A stretch of 14,933 nt of DNA, taken from Candidatus Heimdallarchaeota archaeon. Lineage in GTDB: Archaea > Asgardarchaeota > Heimdallarchaeia > Heimdallarchaeales > Heimdallarchaeaceae. Positions 6,521 through 14,033 of the stretch are shown here, in pieces. Under the pieces are notes generated by a model. It saw only the letters and a program-made list of their open reading frames with translations. It was not told the DNA's origin and did not search any database. The position numbers were made by a program, and so were the translations under genes. The stretch spans positions 1 to 14,933 of the forward strand of contig JAGLTP010000236.1 in NCBI GenBank assembly GCA_023135215.1. Direction: 5' to 3'. Position 1 is the stretch's first letter, and each line of letters starts with the position of its first letter.

Positions 6521-8290
6521 ATGGTAAAAAAATCTATTTCAATTATCTGTGTATTTTTATTGTTTGTTTTTCTTAATCCCACTCATTCCTCACAGTTAAA
6601 TGAAGTGAATGAAATAATACAACAAGATTATGACCCTCATGCACCTATCCTTATTGAAACAGATAACGATTTTATTTTAGGAGGGTACCCAGGAACAGGC
6701 AGCAGAGTTGATCCCTACAGGATTGAAAACTATAATATAACTTCAATAACTGAATCATGTGGAATAAATATCAGTGCTACAAGCCAATTTTTTGTTATTC
6801 AGAATTGCTATATTGATTGTGTTGATTTCGGCATATGGATATCGTGGGCAGGTTATAGTACTGTAAATATCATGAATAATACTATTGTCAATCACAACCT
6901 CTTTGCTTTGAAATTAAGAGATACTTCAGGAGCATCTATACTGAACAATTTGATCGATAATAGTGGTGATGGATTATATTTGGATAATTCAGATGATATC
7001 ATCATCAATGGCAACACGTGTACTTACAGTAACAATAAAGCAATGACAATTAGATTTGGTGAAAACATAACTCTTGAAAATAATTACTGTGCGAGAAATG
7101 AGATTGGTTTAGATATAAGATTTTTCAGAGATGTGCTGGTTTCAAACAACACTTTTCTTAAAAATCGCGAATATGGGATCAAAGTTTTCAATATATTCGA
7201 TTCTATTTTTAGGTTAAATACAATAAAGAAAAACAAAGATCAAGGTCTTCTCATAACTTATACATCGAATGTAGAAATAAAGTCAAACTTCATAACTAAC
7301 AACAAAAATGGCATCTTCGCTGAAGGGCTTTCAAACACAGAGATTTTCAATAACACATTGAATTCAAACCTGAATAGAGGGATAAGATTTCATTTATCTG
7401 ACAACAATCTCATAACTTACAATAGAATTAGGAACAACACCGTCTATGGTATTTATTTAAATTTTTCAAACGATAATATTATCCACCACAATAATTTCAT
7501 TGACAATAATCTAGGGGGTTTAAGTCAGGCTTACTCAAGTGGTGACAGAAATAATACTTGGTTTGACAGTACTAGATTAGAAGGGAATTTTTGGTCAAAC
7601 TTGTACGGAGGTGGATATTACCAAATAGAAGGATCAATAAGCTCACATGATTTTTATCCATTAGAAGAACCTATATTAATTCCACGTCCGTCTGAGCCCA
7701 TAGAACAAAATCCACATCTTATTTTCTGGGTGATAATTCCTCCTATTCTCTTCATGTTAGTTGTTTCTTTAGTCTCATTTATCTTAAATGTAGAAGTAGG
7801 AAAGAGAATAAAACGTCGATCTGTCCGAGAAACATTGACTTACGTTGAGAAGAAACGAAAAATAGCTTTTTCTGATAATGTAGGCACAGCACTGTTTAGG
7901 TTTGGAAAAGAAGGAGGAAATATAGTTATTGAAGATTTAAGATCATTAGAGCTTAATTTAGAAATGTTTATTGGTTATTGCTATGCAACTATAGGTTTAG
8001 GACAAAGATATGAAACAGGAGTTTTTGGACCTCTTCCAGCACCTTCCTTACAGAAACACAATGTAATTATCTTCGCTTTGTGGGGATTAGATGATGAACC
8101 AAGTGATCCTAGGTTAGAAGGGAAGCAATATTATTTAGTAGCAGTTATTTATCCTGAATCACAGAATAAGAACATTATAAGAATAAACACCATGAATATC
8201 AAATTCAGAAATTATGTTAAGAAGTTCAAGTATCCAAATAGAATGACAGTGGAAGATTTGAAACACTTCAGAGAGATAGTTTTCGTTTAG
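6521..8290 (+). CDS. NosD-like surface beta-helix protein with membrane anchor and cytoplasmic domain
   Basis: From ATG 6521 the protein has 589 residues. It begins with a signal peptide (MVKKS then a hydrophobic run to about residue 21). A 'GYPGTGSRVDPYRIENYNI' entry motif leads into a long right-handed beta-helix of about 300 residues, rich in N-N-x-I/G repeats, as in NosD/CASH-domain proteins. At least nine N-x-S/T sequons lie in this part, consistent with an exposed glycosylated surface. One transmembrane helix (about 400-423, codons 7718-7789) is followed by basic KRIKRRS, placing the last ~165 residues in the cytoplasm. I do not recognise that domain; it contains 'ALFRFGKEGG', 'ETGVFGPLPAPS' and 'KQYYLVAVIYPES' blocks. 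ATG 6521 gives the most typical signal peptide; GTG 6497 or ATG 6506 would add eight or five residues. A role in surface binding or signal reception is inference. Confidence 0.75.
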   Translation: MVKKSISIICVFLLFVFLNPTHSSQLNEVNEIIQQDYDPHAPILIETDNDFILGGYPGTGSRVDPYRIENYNITSITESCGINISATSQFFVIQNCYIDCVDFGIWISWAGYSTVNIMNNTIVNHNLFALKLRDTSGASILNNLIDNSGDGLYLDNSDDIIINGNTCTYSNNKAMTIRFGENITLENNYCARNEIGLDIRFFRDVLVSNNTFLKNREYGIKVFNIFDSIFRLNTIKKNKDQGLLITYTSNVEIKSNFITNNKNGIFAEGLSNTEIFNNTLNSNLNRGIRFHLSDNNLITYNRIRNNTVYGIYLNFSNDNIIHHNNFIDNNLGGLSQAYSSGDRNNTWFDSTRLEGNFWSNLYGGGYYQIEGSISSHDFYPLEEPILIPRPSEPIEQNPHLIFWVIIPPILFMLVVSLVSFILNVEVGKRIKRRSVRETLTYVEKKRKIAFSDNVGTALFRFGKEGGNIVIEDLRSLELNLEMFIGYCYATIGLGQRYETGVFGPLPAPSLQKHNVIIFALWGLDDEPSDPRLEGKQYYLVAVIYPESQNKNIIRINTMNIKFRNYVKKFKYPNRMTVEDLKHFREIVFV

Positions 8291-8300
8291 AATTCAAGAT

Positions 8301-8391
8301 AAAAGGGAACCAAATAAACAAGATAAAATACAGATTAAAAGTTAGTTTTAGTAAATCCATATAGTTTAATATCTGGTTCTTTTTTGTTTTT
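8301..8391 (+). terminator. Intergenic structured region and T-rich terminator after the beta-helix gene
   Basis: AAAAGGGAACCA (8301-8312) can pair along its whole length with TGGTTCTTTTTT (8374-8385), counting two G-U pairs, closing a 61-nt interior. The right arm runs into a T-rich tract (8380-8391). This fits a terminator for the beta-helix gene, but the long loop makes it uncertain. A TATA-like TTTAATAT (8365-8372) in the same region could drive the aldo/keto reductase. Confidence 0.3.
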
Positions 8392-8425
8392 CAAGGAGTA
8401 TTTTTCTGAAATAGGAGAATTAAAA

Positions 8426-9427
8426 ATGAAGTATAGAAAAGTTGGAAAATCAGGTTTGAAAATCAGTGAAATTTCTCTTGGTTCTTGGTTAACTTACGGT
8501 GGTACTGTTGAAGATGAAATGGCAAAGAAATGCATGGAAACAGCTTTAGAGAATGGAATTAATTTTATAGATTCAGCTGAGATTTATGCTAGAGGAGGAG
8601 CGGAAAAGGTTATTGCTGATTTCCTTAAAGACGAAACTTACAACAGAAAGGATTTGGTTATTTCCAGCAAACTTTTCTGGTCTATGAATGATAAGGATGT
8701 TAACAGATGGGGTTTAAGCCGCAAAAACATGATGAATGCAATTGAGGGGACTCTTGAAAGGTTAAACATGGATTATATCGACATTTACTATATGCACAGA
8801 TATGATTACACTACACCATTACGCGAAACTGTTGAAATCCTGGACGATCTTATTCGAGATGGAAAAGTAAGATATTGGGGAACCTCAGTTTGGACTGCTG
8901 CACAATTAGAAAGAGCTAATGCTATTGCAAAGGATATTCGAGCTCATAAACCAATTGTTGAACAACCTCTTTACAACATGTTCGTTAGATATATTGAATT
9001 GGAAATAATGTCAGTCGCAAAAACTCATGGAATGGGGTTCACTGTTTGGTCTCCACTTGCTCAAGGATTACTCACAGGCAAATATAATGCTGGAATCCCT
9101 GAAGGAAGCAGGGCAGATAAATCTGAATTCTTGAAAAAGAATATTACAGAAGAAAATATAGCAAAAGTGAAGAAATTAGAAGAAATAGCTACATCGTTAG
9201 AAATAACTGTAGGGCAACTAGCACTTGCTTGGATACTTCGAAGACCTGAGATTTCTTGTACAATAATAGGAGCAACAAAGCCTGAACATGTGGAAGAAAA
9301 TGTTAAAGCTTCAGATGTATCTTTATCAAAGGATATTTTGGAACAAATAGATGGAATTCTGGAAAATGAGCCAGAATGGCCGTTGACCTATAAACCCAAT
9401 TTTTATCATAAAGATAAAATGAGATAA
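8426..9427 (+). CDS. Aldo/keto reductase of the potassium-channel beta-subunit-like type
   Basis: A 333-residue NADPH-dependent oxidoreductase with an (alpha/beta)8 barrel. The catalytic tetrad is complete: D49 and Y54 in DSAEIYARG, K82 in SSKLFW, and H124 in YYMHRYD. The blocks YRKVGKSGLKISEISLGSW, RWGLSRKN, 'YWGTSVW', 'WSPLAQGLLTGKY' and 'IIGATKPEHVEEN' follow the Kv-beta/AKR6 group closely. True Kv-beta subunits have Asn where this protein has H124, so it should be an active reductase of an aldehyde or ketone; the substrate is unknown. ATG 8426 is the start because AGGAG lies 8 nt upstream (8413-8417). An in-frame TTG at 8384 would place that ribosome site inside the gene. A hairpin terminator overlaps the stop. 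It is a stand-alone gene between unrelated neighbours. Confidence 0.85.
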   Translation: MKYRKVGKSGLKISEISLGSWLTYGGTVEDEMAKKCMETALENGINFIDSAEIYARGGAEKVIADFLKDETYNRKDLVISSKLFWSMNDKDVNRWGLSRKNMMNAIEGTLERLNMDYIDIYYMHRYDYTTPLRETVEILDDLIRDGKVRYWGTSVWTAAQLERANAIAKDIRAHKPIVEQPLYNMFVRYIELEIMSVAKTHGMGFTVWSPLAQGLLTGKYNAGIPEGSRADKSEFLKKNITEENIAKVKKLEEIATSLEITVGQLALAWILRRPEISCTIIGATKPEHVEENVKASDVSLSKDILEQIDGILENEPEWPLTYKPNFYHKDKMR

Positions 9428-9440
9428 AAATCTCGTTTTT
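9416..9440 (+). terminator. Hairpin terminator of the aldo/keto reductase gene
   Basis: AAAATGAGAT (9416-9425) pairs with ATCTCGTTTT (9430-9439), including one G-U pair, around an AAAA loop. A T-run continues to 9440 and another T8 tract follows at 9449-9456. The stop codon TAA (9425-9427) falls in the stem and loop. This looks like an intrinsic-type terminator. Confidence 0.6.
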
Positions 9441-9482
9441 TCACATGATTTTTTTTATAATTGCATTTTTTCTATAATAAGT

Positions 9483-9638
9483 CATTCTTTAGGAACTCAA
9501 AATCTTCCAGCAAGAGACTTATTGTTAAAATTAGCAGAGAATGAATTTTCAGGGCCTTTAGTTTATGAACTTAACTTCGATGAAGTCATACAATCGATGG
9601 ACTTTGTAAGGGAAAAAATTCCGGAAGTTCTTAAATAA
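9483..9638 (+). pseudogene. Remnant of a TIM-barrel sugar isomerase/epimerase-like gene (C-terminus only)
   Basis: An open stretch ending at TAA 9636-9638 encodes about 51 residues that read like a real protein end: 'HSLGTQNLPARDLLLKL' then 'FSGPLVYELNFDEVIQS' then 'FVREKIPEVLK'. The LPxRDLLxKLxExxFxGPLVxEL pattern resembles the last strand and helix of xylose-isomerase-like TIM barrels (AP-endonuclease 2 fold). The frame is open back to 9423, but that upstream part is T-rich, abuts the reductase terminator, contains no plausible start and shows no protein-like pattern. The rest of the barrel is not in any frame nearby, since the reductase gene upstream is complete. The best reading is a decayed 3' end left by a deletion. 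The family assignment is by pattern only. Confidence 0.5.
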
Positions 9639-9654
9639 AACTCATGATAAAGGT

Positions 9655-9664
9655 AAATATTTAT
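9655..9664 (+). promoter_or_regulatory. TATA-like box of the DUF302 gene
   Basis: AAATATTTAT is centred about 29 nt before the ATG at 9689, with no ribosome site in between, consistent with a leaderless or nearly leaderless mRNA. Confidence 0.45.
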
Positions 9665-9688
9665 TTGCTGATACACTAACTAAGAATC

Positions 9689-10099
9689 ATGTCTTTAGTA
9701 ATTACAACTGAACTAAAAATAGATGCTACTAGATTCAAAGAAGTAGAAGAAGTGACAAGAGAAGTTCTTGAAGATAATGGATTTGGAATATTAACTGAAA
9801 TAGATGCTAAAGAAGTTTTGAAAAAGAAGATCGGTGCTGATATTCGTCCTTATAAAATTCTAGGAGCTTGTAATCCTCCATATGCACATAAAGCTATCAT
9901 CTTAGTACCAGAAATTGGCTCTCTTCTCCCTTGTAATGTAATAATTTATGAGAATGAAAACAATAACATAGTTGTTTCCGCCATGAATCCAAAAGAAGCA
10001 ATGAGCATTGTCAAAAGCAAGGAGTTAGATCTAATGGCAAGAGAAGTTACCGAAATTCTAACAGATTCTATCAAGGAAATTGAAAAGAGATTCTCTTAA
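9689..10099 (+). CDS. DUF302 domain protein
   Basis: A 136-residue soluble protein matching DUF302. It shows 'FGILTEIDAKEVLKKKIG' (32-49), 'PYKILGACNPPYAHKAI' (54-70) with C61, and 'IGSLLPCNVIIYE' (76-88) with C82. The GACNPPxAxKA and LLPCNV segments with their two cysteines are the hallmark of the family. Its function is not established; the fold is a small alpha/beta domain and the paired cysteines may serve redox or ligand binding. It appears to have its own promoter and stands alone. Its stop lies only 2 nt from the stop of the convergent YCII protein gene. Confidence 0.85.
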   Translation: MSLVITTELKIDATRFKEVEEVTREVLEDNGFGILTEIDAKEVLKKKIGADIRPYKILGACNPPYAHKAIILVPEIGSLLPCNVIIYENENNNIVVSAMNPKEAMSIVKSKELDLMAREVTEILTDSIKEIEKRFS

Positions 10100-10101
10100 T
10101 A

Positions 10102-10746
10102 CTATTTAGTTCCTAAGAAAAATACTCTAAATGGGTGAACCTCCGGTTCCATAATTCCAGCCATTACTGATGGATCTTGTTTTTGGAATTGATCTGCTTC
10201 ATCAATGCTTTCTGCTAATAAGACTGATACTCCAAAAGTTCCCTCAGCAAGTATTGGTCCAGCTAATATCAGTTTCTTTTTATCATATCTGTTTTTGAGA
10301 TATTGATAATGGATTGTCATAACTTTGCTCTCATCTTCTGTCATGTCGTCAATGAAGGTTGGACGAGGGGTTATTATTCCCAGATATTGGTTTGACGGGT
10401 TTTTATAGAGAACTTCAACATTAACACCATCTTCAATTTTTACTTCTTCTATAATTTCATTAAGTACTAAAGAAGCGCGAAAATCATATAGAGTAACGGG
10501 AAAAATATTCTTCTTTACATAGGGATCGTTTTTTAAGATTTCTTCTGCTTGCCCCCTATCATTACATTTGATAATAACTATTTCACAGAAATCATCTAAA
10601 GTTGTACCCGCAAGAATTAGATTATTGTCTTTTTTTAATTCTTTTAGAAATTGTAAATGCTGGATAATAAGAAACTTATTTACTGCTAGAGAATCAATAA
10701 AATTTACTTCTGAAAGGTTGAATAGATAAATGAATTCCTTTGACAT
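10102..10746 (-). CDS. Tandem YCII-domain protein
   Basis: A 214-residue protein made of two similar halves. The first (about 20-95) has 'HLQFLKELKKDNNLILAGTT' and 'KNDPYV'; the second (about 135-212) has 'HYQYLKNRYDKKKLILAGPI' and 'KQDPSV', ending 'HPFRVFFLG'. Each half carries the H...LxLAG...DP layout of YCII/YciI-like dimeric alpha-beta barrels, so the fusion could form the usual two-domain barrel within one chain. The His and Asp proposed as catalytic in YciI are kept in both halves. The reaction is unknown. It lies 33 nt downstream of the bicupin gene, probably on the same transcript. Confidence 0.7.
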   Translation of the reverse strand: MSKEFIYLFNLSEVNFIDSLAVNKFLIIQHLQFLKELKKDNNLILAGTTLDDFCEIVIIKCNDRGQAEEILKNDPYVKKNIFPVTLYDFRASLVLNEIIEEVKIEDGVNVEVLYKNPSNQYLGIITPRPTFIDDMTEDESKVMTIHYQYLKNRYDKKKLILAGPILAEGTFGVSVLLAESIDEADQFQKQDPSVMAGIMEPEVHPFRVFFLGTK

Positions 10747-10779
10747 GGGTCTTCTAAATAAGAATTGTAAAGAGCTATT

Positions 10780-11580
10780 TTATTTTTCTTCTAGAACATA
10801 TTTATCGCCCTTTACTACTGGAGTTTTAATAGTTACGCCTTCAAATGGATAATCTCGTGAAACTACTTTGTGAGGTACTCCTTTATGGATTCTTAAAAGA
10901 GTTCCAGCTTCAGCAGTGATAATTTCATCAGCGATTAGAAATATCTGTTGTCCAACTAGCGTCAAATACCATTCAGTACTTTGTTTATGATAATGGTAAG
11001 TTTCTTTATGATCTACAGTTTTTCTCTTTTCTTCTGTTAGAAAATTAACATACGCTAAACAAAATTCCTCGGTATAGTAAAGAGAATGCCCTATACCTAG
11101 TTGCCACATATTCTGATTCTCTTCTTCATTAAGATCGATATAAAATCCTATCGAGGATTCTAGAACATTAGATATCACTCTGGATTTCATTCCTTCTGTT
11201 AATTTGTTGAGATCTCGCGGCTTTTCATCAATAATTTTCTCGTCACTTTGATGGGGAATTTTCATACCGAAATGTTGAATCTTACCTTTACCTCCTATAA
11301 TTGAATGAGAAACACCTGGTTGAACAAGTAGTAGACTTCTTCCTTTCATAATTATGGGAATATCATTTACTATATGCCATAGTTCTCCTTCAATCAACAA
11401 ATAAATCTCAAGTGAAATTGTGTGAGAATGAAAATTAGGATCCTGCCAAGGTTCGCAAAAATTAGTTCTTCCAAACTGAAGCAGAGGTGAGTAATTTATA
11501 TCATCCTGCTCTTTAAAAGAACTTAATATCCATCCTTGTTTATTATCTAACTCATAGAGAGTGAAATCAGGATTTGGCAT
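10780..11580 (-). CDS. Bicupin metal-binding protein
   Basis: A 266-residue protein with two cupin barrels. Cupin 1 has H51-x-H53-x4-E58 followed by QPGVSH with H92. Cupin 2 has H196-x-H198-x4-E203 followed by HKGVPH with H237. All metal ligands (three His and one Glu) are present in both, so each site probably binds Fe, Mn or Zn. Bicupins include dioxygenases, isomerases and decarboxylases; nothing here identifies the substrate. A TATTTAATC box (11599-11607, minus strand) lies about 23 nt before the ATG, giving a possible leaderless start. It sits between the GNAT gene and the YCII gene on the same strand. Confidence 0.75.
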   Translation of the reverse strand: MPNPDFTLYELDNKQGWILSSFKEQDDINYSPLLQFGRTNFCEPWQDPNFHSHTISLEIYLLIEGELWHIVNDIPIIMKGRSLLLVQPGVSHSIIGGKGKIQHFGMKIPHQSDEKIIDEKPRDLNKLTEGMKSRVISNVLESSIGFYIDLNEEENQNMWQLGIGHSLYYTEEFCLAYVNFLTEEKRKTVDHKETYHYHKQSTEWYLTLVGQQIFLIADEIITAEAGTLLRIHKGVPHKVVSRDYPFEGVTIKTPVVKGDKYVLEEK

Positions 11581-11623
11581 ATGAACATCTTAACAGAGAT
11601 TAAATAGTAACTTAAATATTCCC

Positions 11624-12265
11624 CTAAGATGTATTCGGAGGTTCTCTTAACATAGACCAATGCTCAAGATTAGTGTTAGGAATTGTTGTTTTTCCAATTA
11701 TTTTGAATCCATAGTGTTTATAAATCTCAATATTGTTTTCGTTTTGAGTTTCTAGAAAGCAAGGCAATATTTCATCATCCAATCTTTTTAACATGGATCG
11801 CATCAACATACTCGCATAACCTTTGCCTTGATAATCAGGGTCAACTCCCATTGGTGCGAGGTACCAGTGTGGAAAATTTAATTGATTGTGGTGTAACTCA
11901 GAAGTAAAATTCCCAATAAGCATCATTCTTTGAACAGTTCCAATCCCTAGTTCTTTTAACAACTTCATTCCTCCAGATCTTAGCATGCGCCAATATGTCA
12001 TGTCCATTTTCTTTGATGGATACCACACTGCTAAGCCTTCTAAATTTTGAGATGTTGCATATACTTCTCCAAACAAGACGCCGAATCTTATTCGAAATCT
12101 AAAGTAGGAAGAACTCATCTCCTTTCTTGAAGAGCTATCTGGAAAAAACCATCTAGTCAATGGATCATCTACAAAAGCTTTCGAAAATACTTCAGCAGCT
12201 TCTTGAATCTGATCTTTACCTATTTTGAAAAGATCTTTCAAATCATACTCCATAAATCTGTTCAT
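11624..12265 (-). CDS. GNAT-family N-acetyltransferase
   Basis: A 213-residue acetyl-CoA-dependent acyltransferase. Motif A is MGVDPDYQGKGYASMLM (139-155), with the QGKGYA pyrophosphate loop. Motif B is 'ETQNENNIEIYKHYGFK' (172-188). The N-terminal half has 'AFVDDPLTRWFFPD' and 'HWYLAPMGV', seen in a broad group of uncharacterised GNATs. The acceptor substrate is unknown. The start is ambiguous: a TATA-like TTATATCT (12275-12282, minus strand) lies about 25 nt before the second methionine at 12253, which would make that the leaderless start and shorten the protein by four residues. It is separated by 44 nt from the flavoprotein upstream and by 43 nt from the bicupin downstream. Confidence 0.8.
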   Translation of the reverse strand: MNRFMEYDLKDLFKIGKDQIQEAAEVFSKAFVDDPLTRWFFPDSSSRKEMSSSYFRFRIRFGVLFGEVYATSQNLEGLAVWYPSKKMDMTYWRMLRSGGMKLLKELGIGTVQRMMLIGNFTSELHHNQLNFPHWYLAPMGVDPDYQGKGYASMLMRSMLKRLDDEILPCFLETQNENNIEIYKHYGFKIIGKTTIPNTNLEHWSMLREPPNTS

Positions 12266-12309
12266 ATTTTATCAGATATAAGAATATGCAAATGATTAGA
12301 AACCATTTT

Positions 12310-13971
12310 TTATTCTTTTTTAGCAATATGAAGTGCAGCAATATATCCAAATGTCATTGTTGAACAAACTGGAGAACCTGGACCAGGATATGTGTTTCCC
12401 ATCACTGAAGCCATACTATTTCCAGTAGCATATAATCCTTCTATTATACTTCCATCTTCCCTTAGAACCTGAGCGTGCTCATTGGTTACCAATCCACCCT
12501 TTGTCCCTAAATCTCCAGGATAAAATTCTACAGCATAATATGGTGGTTTTTCTAATGGAGCTAGATTGGGATTAGGTTTAACCTTTGGATCTCCATAAAA
12601 ATTATCATAAGCATTATTACCTTTACTAAAATCTAAATCCTTTCCAGATAATGCATACTCATTATATTGGTCTATGGTTTTCTCTAGATTTTTTTCATTT
12701 ACACCAATACTTTTTGCCAACAGTACAATAGATTCAGCTTTTTTCATATAACCAGTATCATAATATTTCTGAGGAAATTTCATACCGGGAAAAGCTAATC
12801 CGAACATGTATTTGTCTTTAAATCTTTGATCAAATATGAAGTAGCTTGGGATATGTGAATTTTCTTTTGTGTGCTTTTCATACATATCATGAACTACAAC
12901 AACATAGCTGGCAGCTTCATTTGTAAATCGCTTTCCTTCTTTATTAACCATAATCCCACCAGGGTAACCTCTCTCTCCTACATGAAAGAAGACAGGTTCT
13001 TCAGGAGGTACTGAAGAAGGACCCCACCAAGCATCATCCATTAAATCAACCGCAGCCCCAATTCTAATACCTTCTAAAATTGCATCTCCAGTATTTCCTG
13101 GAGAAGCTGAAGACCATTTAATAGAGGTTGGAGACGGCAGATATTTTTCTCTCATTTCCGAATTGCACGGAAAACCTCCTGCTGCTAGTAAAACTCCTTT
13201 TTTAGCTTCAATTTTGATTTCTTTGTTTTCTTTCTCTGCAATAATCCCTACGATTTTATCATTCTCTGATATTAATATTTTAAATGGAACTTCCACCCAA
13301 AGAGGAATATCTTTTTTCTTCATAGCATATCGCAGTCTAGCAACAAGTGCTCGTCCTAAAGTTAGATATTTAACACCGAATATTAGATTGAAAATAGTTT
13401 TAAATCCAATCTTAAGTGCAACGTATTTTCCTTTCCATGTAGAGGTTACCATACCTAAGTCATGATAATCAGAAATTGTAAAAGCTATACCCAATGGCGC
13501 TTCAATGGTAGGAGGACGTAACAAACTAAAATCTCTTTTCAGTTTTCGACCATTAAACGGTTTACACTCCAATCCTCTGCCTTCAGCTATTCCTCCTGGT
13601 TCATCTGGATGATAATCTGAATAATCTTTAACATGTAAAAATTTCATGCTAGCAAAGTCTCTCAGCCATTCAATCATTTTCGGAGCTTCTTTTAGAAAAG
13701 CTTCCTGTTTTTCTACTTGTACCCTATCACCCACAATACTGGCCATATATCTCATAGCTTTTTCGTAGGAATCAATGATTCCTGCTTTCTCAAGAAGAAA
13801 ATTATTTGGAACCCACATTCCTCCTCCAGAGAGCGCTGTTGAACCTCCATAAAATTCGGTTTTTTCTATTACTAATACATCCAATCCTAAATGTTTAGCA
13901 ACTAAAGCAGCTGTTAATCCCCCCCCACCTGATCCTACAATAACTAAATCATAGGTATAATCAAATTTCAT
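12310..13971 (-). CDS. FAD-dependent 3-ketosteroid delta1-dehydrogenase-family flavoprotein
   Basis: A 553-residue flavoprotein of the fumarate reductase/KstD superfamily. The FAD Rossmann loop is VGSGGGGLT (12-20), followed by E36 in VIEKT and the 'YGGSTALSGGGMWVPNN' segment (41-57), which is characteristic of KstD. Near the C-terminus are 'PPYYAVEFYPGDLGTKGG', 'IEGLYATGNSMASVMG' and 'NTYPGPGSPVCSTMTFGYIA', again in the KstD pattern (PGDLGTKGG, GLYATGN, YPGPG). Known members introduce a C1-C2 double bond into ring A of 3-ketosteroids or act on related cyclic ketones. The catalytic tyrosines cannot be assigned safely by eye, so another cyclic ketone or enoate substrate is possible. A CTTTTTAATAC box (13991-14001, minus strand) suggests a leaderless start. 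The acyl-CoA dehydrogenase gene lies 62 nt upstream. Confidence 0.8.
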   Translation of the reverse strand: MKFDYTYDLVIVGSGGGGLTAALVAKHLGLDVLVIEKTEFYGGSTALSGGGMWVPNNFLLEKAGIIDSYEKAMRYMASIVGDRVQVEKQEAFLKEAPKMIEWLRDFASMKFLHVKDYSDYHPDEPGGIAEGRGLECKPFNGRKLKRDFSLLRPPTIEAPLGIAFTISDYHDLGMVTSTWKGKYVALKIGFKTIFNLIFGVKYLTLGRALVARLRYAMKKKDIPLWVEVPFKILISENDKIVGIIAEKENKEIKIEAKKGVLLAAGGFPCNSEMREKYLPSPTSIKWSSASPGNTGDAILEGIRIGAAVDLMDDAWWGPSSVPPEEPVFFHVGERGYPGGIMVNKEGKRFTNEAASYVVVVHDMYEKHTKENSHIPSYFIFDQRFKDKYMFGLAFPGMKFPQKYYDTGYMKKAESIVLLAKSIGVNEKNLEKTIDQYNEYALSGKDLDFSKGNNAYDNFYGDPKVKPNPNLAPLEKPPYYAVEFYPGDLGTKGGLVTNEHAQVLREDGSIIEGLYATGNSMASVMGNTYPGPGSPVCSTMTFGYIAALHIAKKE

Positions 13972-14033
13972 ATCAAAAACAAGTAATTTAGTATTAAAAA
14001 GATTCTGTAAAAAAATAGAGTAAAAAAGAAGAA
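13972..14033 (-). promoter_or_regulatory. T-rich terminator and promoter between acyl-CoA dehydrogenase and the flavoprotein
   Basis: Read leftward, the gap starts with two T-tracts (T6 and T7) just after the acyl-CoA dehydrogenase stop, a likely U-tract terminator. It then has CTTTTTAATAC (13991-14001), a TATA-like box about 25 nt before the flavoprotein ATG at 13971. The two genes may therefore be transcribed separately. Confidence 0.4.

Noticed and set aside
8384..8425. TTG at 8384 as the aldo/keto reductase start
   Set aside because: The AGGAG ribosome site lies between it and ATG 8426, and family homology starts at the latter.
10085..10097. AAGAG-ATT-CTCTT hairpin at the end of the DUF302 gene as a terminator
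   Set aside because: Only 5 bp with a 3-nt loop, inside the coding sequence, and with no T-tract after it.
13163..13465. A 100-codon rightward frame inside the KstD-like gene
   Set aside because: It is an antisense shadow with low-complexity Ser/Phe/Ile composition.
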